Below are positions 57,896 to 64,000 of a DNA stretch of 64,000 nucleotides, in pieces. The position numbers and the translations under genes were made by a program. The notes under the pieces were generated by a model that saw only the letters and a program-made list of their open reading frames with translations, was not told the DNA's origin and made no database searches. Within the stretch, counting starts at the first letter, position 1; every line of letters starts with the position of its first letter. Source of the DNA: Streptomyces sp. S.PB5 (GTDB lineage: Bacteria; Actinomycetota; Actinomycetes; Streptomycetales; Streptomycetaceae); assembly GCF_030403745.1 (NCBI RefSeq), contig NZ_JAQMWP010000011.1:124001-188000 (forward strand). Direction: 5' to 3'.

Positions 57896-58303
57896 ATGAA
57901 GCAGCACCAGAGCACCCAGACGATGAAGCCCGCGACCGCGGCGAAGAAGCTGGGTGTGTACCTCGAGGCCACCCCCGCCGAGTTCCGTGAGGGCGTCGTC
58001 TCGCGGACCGAGCTCAACGAGCTCCAGGCCGATCCGCCCCAGTGGCTCCAGGACCTCCGCGCCCACGGTCCGCACCCCCGTCCGGTGGTCGCGGCCAAGC
58101 TCGGTGTGTCCATCGCGGGTCTCGCGCGCGGCGGCGTCACCGAGCCGCTCACCACCGAGCAGATCGAGGCGCTGAAGCAGGAGCAGCCCGAGTGGCTGGC
58201 CAAGGAGCGCGCCACGCAGGCCGAGGTGCGCAAGGAGACGGTCCGGATCAAGAAGAAGAACGCGGAGAAGGCCGAGAAGGCGGGGCCCGCCGGCCGCGAC
58301 TGA
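57896..58303 (+). CDS. DUF5997 family protein
   Basis: This 135-residue protein has a conserved core KKLGVYLEATPAEFREGVVSR, ELNELQADPPQWLQDLRAHG and HPRPVVAAKLGVSIAGLARGGV, the last being helix-turn-helix-like. A Lys/Glu-rich helix (RIKKKNAEKAEKA) ends it. This matches DUF5997 of actinobacteria, whose function is unknown. The ATG at 57896 lies a few nt after GAGGG. It diverges from the HTH-less LysR domain gene. The HTH-like element could supply the missing DNA-binding part, but nothing in the sequence proves contact. Confidence 0.8.
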   Translation: MKQHQSTQTMKPATAAKKLGVYLEATPAEFREGVVSRTELNELQADPPQWLQDLRAHGPHPRPVVAAKLGVSIAGLARGGVTEPLTTEQIEALKQEQPEWLAKERATQAEVRKETVRIKKKNAEKAEKAGPAGRD

Positions 58304-58355
58304 CGTACGTCTGTCGGCCCCCGGCCCGCCTGGACGTCGTCCACCCCAGGTCGCC

Positions 58356-58415
58356 GTGTACGTGGCGCTGCTGCGGGACGGGTATCCGCCGTTCCGGCTG
58401 GACCAGGGCGGGAGC
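58356..58415 (+). pseudogene. C-terminal fragment of a DUF4389-like membrane protein gene
   Basis: A plus-strand frame reads VALLRDGYPPFRLDQGG shortly after 58356. YPPFRLDQGG is a characteristic tail of Streptomyces DUF4389 proteins, whose membrane helices are missing here. The frame then runs into unrelated sequence. No start or body remains. Confidence 0.4.
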
Positions 58416-58482
58416 CCGCCCACGGGCCGGGAATCGACGTGCCGGGGCAGCAGGTTGCCCGCACGAGTGGAGCACATCCCCG

Positions 58483-58668
58483 CTTGCCGGGAAGGTCGTG
58501 GTCGTCACGGGTGCGGCCCGTGGTCAGGGCGCCGCGGAGGCCGCCGCCCTGGCCGGCCCGGGCGGGCGCCGAGGTGGTCGCGACCGACGTACGGCCGGAG
58601 CGACGGAGCTCACGGCCCACGGCGGCGTGAAGTCCGTCTCGGACGTGATGCGCCCGGACGGGCCGTAG
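58483..58668 (+). pseudogene. N-terminal fragment of a short-chain dehydrogenase gene
   Basis: The frame from 58483 reads LAGKVVVVTGAARGQGAAEA, the SDR cofactor-binding start with TGxxxGxG. Soon after, a shift moves the continuation EVVATDVRPE into another frame, and the rest of the about 250-residue enzyme is gone. A short C-terminal-like VSDVMRPDGP ends at 58668. It is clearly dead. The gene-free remainder of 58304-58881 holds the DUF4389-like scrap and a terminator-like hairpin. Confidence 0.6.
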
Positions 58669-58702
58669 CGAGAGGCGCCGCGTACCTGCGGTGAAAGACC
58701 CC

Positions 58703-58739
58703 GTGCGGACCGCCGGTCCCCCGCGCCGGCGGTCCGCAC
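58703..58739. terminator. Perfect 14-bp hairpin
   Basis: GTGCGGACCGCCGG (58703-58716) and CCGGCGGTCCGCAC (58726-58739) enclose a 9-nt C-rich loop. It isolates the LuxR gene from the decayed segment upstream. Confidence 0.75.
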
Positions 58740-58881
58740 GGAGGTGGTCGGGGAGTGAACAGGCGTCCCCTCCGAGCCTGTTCTCCCCTGCCCGGGGGCG
58801 CCGGAGCGCCGATGTGCCGGATTACACGAGAACGTCGCTGTTGCTCTGTTGCATTCTGGAGTGGCAAGGGGTGACGCAGAT

Positions 58882-59694
58882 ATGGGTAGAACTGCGTACG
58901 CGGACGAGTGGAGCACGAACGTGGCACAGGGGCTGGGCGGAGCCTACGAGCGCATGCTGGCGGTGGCCGTCGCCGCACTCCACGAGCGTGACCCCGGGCA
59001 GTTGTGGCCGTTGGTGGCGGCCTCGCTGCCGGACCTCATCGGGGGCGAGGTCCTGATCTACAAGCTGGACGACTGGAGCGAGAGCGGGGGCACGGTCGGG
59101 CTGTCGCCGGGTGTGGCCCGGGAGTTCGATGTGCTCGGGGACGAGGCCATGGGGCTGTTGCGGGCCGGGTATCCGTTCGCACAGCACTACGGGGCGAGCC
59201 GGGACAGGGCGCCGGTGACGGCACGGCGGGCGGCGGGACGCCGGTGGTCCGCGAGCCGGACCGCGCGGCTGATCGACGACATCATGGACGTGGACCACGC
59301 GCTGGGGATACCGCTGCCGCAGTCGAAGGCCCCGATCACCGGCTGCCTCGTCTACCGGTCAGGACGCGACTTCAGCGACGACGAGGTGTTCGTCGCCGGG
59401 CGGCTCCAGCCGCTGCTGGCGGGGATCGAGCAGCAACGGCAGCTGCTGCAGCGGGTGTTCGTGCCGGGTTGCGACGACGTGGGGCTGACGCCGCGGGAGT
59501 CGACCGTGCTGATCCTGCTGGGCGACGCGCTGACGGCCGCCGCGATGGGGCGTCGGCTGGGGATTTCCGAGCGAACGGTGCACAAGCACGTCGCCAACAT
59601 CTACCGCAAGCTCGGCACGCACGACCGGCTCGGGACGGTGCTGCGGGCCCAGCAGTTGGGGCTGGTTCCCGCACCGGCCTCCTCACGGGGGTGA
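58882..59694 (+). CDS. LuxR-type HTH transcriptional regulator
   Basis: This 270-residue protein has an N-terminal sensory region with no clear PAS or GAF motif (about 1-190) and a C-terminal LuxR HTH: LTPRESTVLILLGDALTAAAMGRRLGISERTVHKHVANIYRKLG (about 203-246). No receiver domain is present, so it is not a classical response regulator. ATG at 58882 follows AAGGGGTGACGCAGAT; other in-frame starts (58849, 58921) are weaker. Its end overlaps the converging DHA2 exporter by 12 nt. Target and signal are unknown. Confidence 0.8.
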   Translation: MGRTAYADEWSTNVAQGLGGAYERMLAVAVAALHERDPGQLWPLVAASLPDLIGGEVLIYKLDDWSESGGTVGLSPGVAREFDVLGDEAMGLLRAGYPFAQHYGASRDRAPVTARRAAGRRWSASRTARLIDDIMDVDHALGIPLPQSKAPITGCLVYRSGRDFSDDEVFVAGRLQPLLAGIEQQRQLLQRVFVPGCDDVGLTPRESTVLILLGDALTAAAMGRRLGISERTVHKHVANIYRKLGTHDRLGTVLRAQQLGLVPAPASSRG

Positions 59695-61236
59695 GGGCAT
59701 CCCGTTGCCCTTGAGGCGTTCCAGGTCGGAGGGACGGACCTGGATGGCGAGGACGGCGATGACCGCGGCGACGGCGGTGAAGACGGCCGCCACCACGAAG
59801 GCGGCCGAGACTCCGGCGGTGAGGACCTCGTCGCCCCAGTGGCCGGGAAGCTGCCCGGTGCGCTGGAACTGCAGCCGCTCCGCCGGGGTGGCCTGGGACT
59901 GGAAGAGCGGGAGCTGCTTGTCGAACTCGTCGGTGCTGGCCGTGCCGAACATCGTGACCAGGATGGACAGCCCCAACGAACCGCCCACCTGCTGGGTGGC
60001 GTTGAGGAGCCCGGAAGCCGCGCCGGTCTCCTGCACGGGCACGTCGGAGAGCGCCATGAGGGTGAGCGACACGAACTCCATGCCCATGCCCAGGCTGAAG
60101 ACGAGGATCGGTCCGAGGACGCTGCCCGCGTAGGTGGAGTGGACGTCGGTCAGGGTCAGCCAGGCGAGTCCCGCGGCGGCGAGGATCGCGCCCACCACCA
60201 TGAAGGGCTTGGGGCCGTACGTGGGCAGGAACTTCGAGGCCAGCCCGGCGCCGACCGCGATGACCGCGCTGACCGGCAGGAAGGCGAACCCGGTGGCCAG
60301 CGGGCTGAAGGCCAGCACGTTCTGCACGAAGAGCGTGAGGAAGAAGAACATGCCGAAGATCGCGGCGGCGAGGCACAGCATGATGCCGTAGGTGCCCGCG
60401 CGGTTGCGGTCGGCGAACATGTGCAGCGGTGTGATCGGCTGCCGGGAACGCCGTTCGACAAGGACGAACACCGCGAGGATGACGACGGCCGCGGCGAACG
60501 AGGCCAGGGTGAGCGCGTCCCGCCAGCCCTCCTGCGCGGCCCGGATGAAGCCGTACACCAGCAGCACCATGCCGACGGTGGAGGTCAGCGCGCCGGTGAT
60601 GTCGAAGTGGCCCGGATGGCGTTCGGACTCCCTGATCCAGCGGGGGGTGGCGACGGCGATCAGCAGTCCGATCGGAACGTTGACGAAGAGCACCCAGCGC
60701 CAGTTCAGATACTCGACGAGGATGCCGCCGGCCAGCAGTCCGATCGCGCCGCCGCCCGCCGAGACCGCGGCGAACACCCCGAACGCCCGGTTGCGTTCCG
60801 GGCCTTCGCGGAACGTCGTGCTGATCAGGGCGAGGGAGGTCGGGGACGCGATGGCACCGCCGACGCCCTGGAGGGCACGGGCGGCGAGGAGTTGGGCCTC
60901 GTTCTGGGCGAGTCCGCCGAGCAGGGACGCCAGGACGAAGAGCAGCACGCCGCAGATGAAGACCCGGCGGCGGCCGAGGATGTCACCGGCGCGGCCGCCG
61001 AGCAGCAGCAGACCGCCGAAGGTGAGGGTGTACGCGTTGACCACCCAGGCCAGGCTGGTGGTGGAGAAGTCCAGGGAGCGCTGGATGTCGGGGAGGGCGA
61101 TGTTCACGATGGTGATGTCGAGGACCACCATCAACTGGCAGGAGGCGATGACCAGCAGCGCCATGCCGTTTCCGCCACCGCCGGTGCTGTCGGTGGCGGC
61201 CTGAGTCGGGGAGGTCGGCTGCGGGCTGCTGTTCAT
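59683..61236 (-). CDS. DHA2-family (EmrB/QacA) MFS drug exporter
   Basis: This 517-residue transporter has 14 membrane helices. Motif D1 LMVVLDITIVNIALP (about 39-53), motif A GGRAGDILGRRRVF (about 79-92) and motif C-like GVFAAVSAGGGAIGLLAGG are present, which together mark 14-TMS DHA2 proton antiporters. The substrate cannot be read. I choose ATG at 61236 over GTG at 61248. A dyad lies upstream at 61252-61276. Its 3-prime end overlaps the LuxR gene end. Confidence 0.92.
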   Translation of the reverse strand: MNSSPQPTSPTQAATDSTGGGGNGMALLVIASCQLMVVLDITIVNIALPDIQRSLDFSTTSLAWVVNAYTLTFGGLLLLGGRAGDILGRRRVFICGVLLFVLASLLGGLAQNEAQLLAARALQGVGGAIASPTSLALISTTFREGPERNRAFGVFAAVSAGGGAIGLLAGGILVEYLNWRWVLFVNVPIGLLIAVATPRWIRESERHPGHFDITGALTSTVGMVLLVYGFIRAAQEGWRDALTLASFAAAVVILAVFVLVERRSRQPITPLHMFADRNRAGTYGIMLCLAAAIFGMFFFLTLFVQNVLAFSPLATGFAFLPVSAVIAVGAGLASKFLPTYGPKPFMVVGAILAAAGLAWLTLTDVHSTYAGSVLGPILVFSLGMGMEFVSLTLMALSDVPVQETGAASGLLNATQQVGGSLGLSILVTMFGTASTDEFDKQLPLFQSQATPAERLQFQRTGQLPGHWGDEVLTAGVSAAFVVAAVFTAVAAVIAVLAIQVRPSDLERLKGNGMPSPP

Positions 61237-61251
61237 GACGTATCGCACTCT

Positions 61252-61276
61252 CAGTGAACGGTGCCGTCCACTGTTC
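61252..61276. promoter_or_regulatory. Dyad upstream of the DHA2 exporter
   Basis: CAGTG (61252-61256) and CACTG (61269-61273), with overlapping GAAC (61256-61259) and GTTC (61273-61276), give a 25-nt partly symmetric region 16 nt before the start. It may be a TetR/MarR-type operator. Confidence 0.4.
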
Positions 61277-61311
61277 GACCGTACGCCTGCCTCAAGGCCC
61301 TTACCAGTCGA

Positions 61312-62229
61312 TCAGCGGAGCGTCTCTCGTCCCACCGCGGCGGCGAGCGCCTCCTCGATCGTCGGGTGCTCGAAGGTGAAGCCCGAGGCCAGGAGTGCGC
61401 CCGGCAGCACGCGCTGGCTCATCAGGATGCCGTCCGCGAACTCGCCGAGGACGAGCCGCAGTGCGAAACCGGGGACGGTGAACACGGTCGGCCGGTGCAA
61501 CGCCCTGCCGACGGCGGCGGTGACCTCGCGGTTGGTCGCGGGGTGCGGGGACGTCATGTTGACGGGGCCGGCGACGGATTCGGTGTCGAGGAGGTGGCGC
61601 AGGGCGCGGACCGTGTCGGTGAGGGAGATGTGGCTCCAGTACTGGTCGCCGCTGCCCAGGCGGCCGCCGAGGCCCGCGCGGGCGAGCGGCAGCAGCCGGC
61701 CCATGGCACCGCCGCGGGGCGAGACGACGATCCCGAAGCGCGTGTTCACGACCCGCGTCCCGGCCTCGCCGGCGGCCCGTGCGGCCGACTCCCACTCCTG
61801 GCAGACGCCGGCCAGGAAGTCCTGCCCGGGCGCACCGGACTCGTCGGTCGCGGTCGTCCCCGTCTCGCCGTAGTACCCGACGGCGGACCCGGAGACGAAG
61901 ACCGTCGGCGGCTTCTCGCAGGCCGTGATCGCCGTGGCCAGGGCGGTCGTGCCGAGGACCCGGCTGTCGCGGATCCGCTTCTTGTACGCCGCCGTCCACC
62001 GCCGGTCCCCCACCCCGGCCCCGGCCAGCCCGACCACGGCGTCCGCCCCGTCGAGCACGGCAGGATCGAGCAGTCCGCCCTGGGGATCCCAGCGGGCCTC
62101 CTGGCTGCCGTCGTCCCGGGGCCGCGGCTCCCGGCGGACCAGGCGGGTCACCCGATGCCCGTCGCCCAGCAGCGACGCGGCCAGGGCACCGCCGATCAAT
62201 CCCGAAGAACCGCTGATGACGACGTGCAT
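61312..62229 (-). CDS. TIGR01777 family NAD(P)-binding epimerase-like oxidoreductase
   Basis: This 305-residue extended-SDR protein opens with ISGSSGLIGGALAASLL, the GxxGxxG cofactor loop, and ends with the TIGR01777 C-terminal domain VFTVPGFALRLVLGEFADGILMSQRVLP, a hallmark of the group that includes SulA/YfcH-like proteins. FVSGSAVGYYG (about 110-120) carries the Ser and the Tyr pair. Activity and substrate are unknown; the proteins are linked to cell-division or sugar-nucleotide roles in some bacteria. ATG at 62229 follows GAGGTCCCCC. Confidence 0.9.
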   Translation of the reverse strand: MHVVISGSSGLIGGALAASLLGDGHRVTRLVRREPRPRDDGSQEARWDPQGGLLDPAVLDGADAVVGLAGAGVGDRRWTAAYKKRIRDSRVLGTTALATAITACEKPPTVFVSGSAVGYYGETGTTATDESGAPGQDFLAGVCQEWESAARAAGEAGTRVVNTRFGIVVSPRGGAMGRLLPLARAGLGGRLGSGDQYWSHISLTDTVRALRHLLDTESVAGPVNMTSPHPATNREVTAAVGRALHRPTVFTVPGFALRLVLGEFADGILMSQRVLPGALLASGFTFEHPTIEEALAAAVGRETLR

Positions 62230-62280
62230 GGGGGACCTCGATCCAAGAGGCGGGGGCCCACGGGCATGCGGGCGCAGGGC

Positions 62281-62295
62281 ACACCCTTAAGGTGT
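62281..62295. promoter_or_regulatory. Dyad ACACC-CTTAA-GGTGT ahead of the TIGR01777 gene
   Basis: This perfect 5+5 dyad lies 52 nt before the TIGR01777 start, in a short AT-richer gap between the two minus-strand genes. TTGAAG on the minus strand at 62308-62303 could be a -35. It is a candidate operator only. Confidence 0.35.
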
Positions 62296-62307
62296 TTTAG
62301 ACTTCAA

Positions 62308-63900
62308 TCATTGTACGTCGTGCTCCTGGACCGGGGCCCGCCGCACCCCGATCGCCGCCGCGAGCGCGCCCAGCACCGCGAGAACACCGGTCGCCAGCAC
62401 CGCCGAGTGCACGCCGGCCATGAACGCGTCGTGGCTGCCCTGGACGACCGCGGCCTTCAGCTGGGCGGGCATCGAGTCGGCGACGGGCGCCACGCCCATG
62501 GCCACGGCGTCCTTGGCCTCGCCCAGCGCGTGTGCCGTCCCGGCGGGCACCCCGGCGTCGGTGAGTTCGCCGGTCAGGGTCGAGCCGACCCGGCTGCTGA
62601 TGACCGAGACCAGGACCGAGGTGCCCAGCGCGCCGCCGATCTGCAGCGCGGTGGCCTGCAGACCGCCCGCCACACCGCCGTCCCGCACGGGGGCGTTGCC
62701 CACGATGGCCTCCGAGGAGGCGGCCATGACGATGCCGACACCGAGGCCCATCGCGATGAAGGGCGGCCACATGGTGGCGTACGACGAATCCGCGCTCCAG
62801 GTCAGCATGGTGAACATGGCGGCCGCCTGGAGCAGCATGCCCAGCGGCATGGTGAACCGGGCGCTGAACCGCTCGGTCAACGCCGCGCCCAGCGGGGACG
62901 CCACCACGGAGGCGAGGCTCAAGGGCAGTGTGCGGACGCCCGCTTCGACGGGTGAGAAGCCGCGCACGTTCTGCAGGTAGAGCATGACGAAGAAGATCGT
63001 GCCGAGCAGGACGAAGAAGTTGAGCGCGGTGATGACCGTGCCGACGGTGAGCGCCGGGTTGCGGAACAGTCGCATGGGCAGCAACGGGTGGGCGACACGG
63101 GTCTCGTACCAGCCGAAGACGACCAGGACGAGCACGCCCGCGCCGATGGCGCCGAGGGTTCCGGCCGAAGTCCAGCCCCATGTCTCGCCCTTGACGACGC
63201 CGAAGACGACGGCGAGCAGGCCCGCGGCGAGGAGTGCGACGCCTGCGATGTCGAACTTCTCGCCCGCGGCCGCGGTGTTCTTGCTCTGCGGCAGGACGAG
63301 CCCGCTGTAGACGAGGGCGATGACGCCGATGGGGGCGTTGATGTAGAAGACGGACTCCCAGTTGACGTGCTGGACGAGGAGACCGCCGACGATGGGGCCG
63401 AGCGCGGTGGACACCGAGGAGACCATGGCCCAGATGCCGACGGCCATGCCGAACTTCTTCGGCGGGAACACCGCGCGCAGGAGGCCGAGGGTGTTGGGCA
63501 TCAACAGCGCGCCGAAGAAGCCCTGGAGCGCGCGGAACGCGATCACGCCCTCGATCGAACCGGCGAGCCCGATCGCGACGGACGCGACGGTGAACCCGGC
63601 GACTCCGATCAGGTAGAAGGTGCGGCGGCCCAGCCGGTCACCGAGCTTGCCGCCGAGGATCAGGGCGGCCGCGAGGGCCAACAGGTAGGAGTTCGTGACC
63701 CATTGGAGGTCGGCGGTGGACGCGTTCAGGTCGCGGCCGATCTCCGGGTTGGCGATCGAGACGACCGAACCGTCGAGGCCGACCATGAACAGGCCGAACG
63801 CGACGGCTATGAGGGTCAGCCAGGGGTTGGAGCGGGGGCCGCGGCGGGCCTCGTCGGCGAACGGAGGTGCGCCGACGGAGGTGGCGGTGGAAGAGGGCAT
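62308..63900 (-). CDS. DHA2-family MFS exporter
   Basis: This 530-residue transporter has 14 helices. It carries FGLFMVGLDGSVVSIANPEIG (motif D1), LGGKLGDRLGRRTFYLIG (motif A, about 82-99) and GIWAMVSSVSTALGPIVGG (motif C). It is a paralogue of the exporter at 59683-61236 but not a recent copy. ATG at 63900 has a purine-rich run upstream on the minus strand. A partial gene ends 78 nt upstream on the same strand, possibly its regulator. Confidence 0.92.
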   Translation of the reverse strand: MPSSTATSVGAPPFADEARRGPRSNPWLTLIAVAFGLFMVGLDGSVVSIANPEIGRDLNASTADLQWVTNSYLLALAAALILGGKLGDRLGRRTFYLIGVAGFTVASVAIGLAGSIEGVIAFRALQGFFGALLMPNTLGLLRAVFPPKKFGMAVGIWAMVSSVSTALGPIVGGLLVQHVNWESVFYINAPIGVIALVYSGLVLPQSKNTAAAGEKFDIAGVALLAAGLLAVVFGVVKGETWGWTSAGTLGAIGAGVLVLVVFGWYETRVAHPLLPMRLFRNPALTVGTVITALNFFVLLGTIFFVMLYLQNVRGFSPVEAGVRTLPLSLASVVASPLGAALTERFSARFTMPLGMLLQAAAMFTMLTWSADSSYATMWPPFIAMGLGVGIVMAASSEAIVGNAPVRDGGVAGGLQATALQIGGALGTSVLVSVISSRVGSTLTGELTDAGVPAGTAHALGEAKDAVAMGVAPVADSMPAQLKAAVVQGSHDAFMAGVHSAVLATGVLAVLGALAAAIGVRRAPVQEHDVQ

Positions 63901-63978
63901 GGGAAGCCAGGTCCTGGTTCTGAGGAAGACGGAGGGAGAAAGGAGAGGGTGGGGCAGGCACGGACGCCGCCCCGGGCA

Positions 63979-64000
63979 TCAGCCCTGGGCGGCGCGGAGG
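63979..64000 (-). CDS. C-terminal end of a gene running off the right edge
   Basis: The minus-strand frame ends LRAAQG and TGA at 63981-63979. Only seven codons lie in the window, so no name is possible. A regulator, for instance TetR, often precedes DHA2 exporters in this setting, but that is only a positional guess. Confidence 0.35.

Noticed and set aside
59683..63900. The two DHA2 exporters as a recent duplication flanking the TIGR01777 gene
   Set aside because: The proteins differ throughout, even in motifs A and C, so they are old paralogues, and no flanking direct repeats are seen.
1..64000. tRNA, rRNA, CRISPR, insertion sequence, integrase or biosynthetic gene cluster
   Set aside because: None was recognised on reading; no transposase or integrase motif, no regular repeat-spacer array, and no PKS, NRPS or RiPP core genes.

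Overview
The window is a GC-rich actinobacterial chromosome segment. Coding density, frequent GTG starts with purine-rich ribosome binding sites, many ATGA/GTGA gene overlaps and families largely confined to that genus (DUF6421, DUF6214, DUF5997, Rv1733c-like, LVIVD/DUF305) point to Streptomyces. I see no rRNA, tRNA, CRISPR array, transposase, integrase or att site. It reads as chromosomal metabolic and regulatory DNA with some lineage-specific content and several decayed gene fragments.

Layout. 1-2.1 kb: a sulphur-type leader peptide ahead of a gene running off the left edge, a membrane-anchored thioredoxin, a DUF4395 protein and a PlsC-type acyltransferase. 2.2-5.1 kb: a large stand-alone NACHT NTPase. 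5.1-9.8 kb (minus strand): a B3/4 plus transglutaminase-like operon with a probable leaderless promoter, then a DUF6421 / SDR / threonine aldolase operon. 10-16.5 kb: GDPD, two GNATs, two VOC proteins, an aldo/keto reductase behind a MerR-type 19-nt-spacer promoter, two cupins and a broken glycoside hydrolase. 16.6-22.9 kb: an FUSC-MarR operon, DUF5134, an M56 peptidase, a PAP2/HAD pair and a TetR regulator. 22.8-30.2 kb: secreted LVIVD protein and DUF305 lipoprotein, an FprA-type flavoprotein, an NCS2 permease, and an ArsR/old-yellow-enzyme divergent pair with twin operators. 30.2-35 kb: a 1429-residue P-type ATPase with a decayed internal copy of itself, plus small partners. 35.3-37.7 kb: a secreted esterase-CBM2 and a pectate lyase around a CebR-like box. 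37.8-46.7 kb: PaaX-like regulator, AidB-like dehydrogenase, a HEAT-repeat protein and an Asp-box propeller (both behind RecA-NDp/PafBC-like promoters), uracil-DNA glycosylase and a BadF-type kinase. 46.9-64 kb: CbiX-like protein, lactonase, a nitric-oxide-synthase-like remnant, a second FUSC protein, Lrp/AsnC, HAD, a BBE oxidoreductase with a LAL regulator, an HTH-less LysR domain divergent from DUF5997, more gene debris, a LuxR regulator and two DHA2 exporters around a TIGR01777 oxidoreductase.

The most coherent themes are local autoregulated pairs with visible operators (FUSC/MarR, OYE/ArsR, PaaX/acyl-CoA dehydrogenase, TetR), a small plant-polysaccharide module under a LacI-type box, and a possible DNA-damage group (HEAT protein, Asp-box protein, uracil-DNA glycosylase). 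All functional statements are read from sequence by eye. Family names rest on motif recognition, not on a search.
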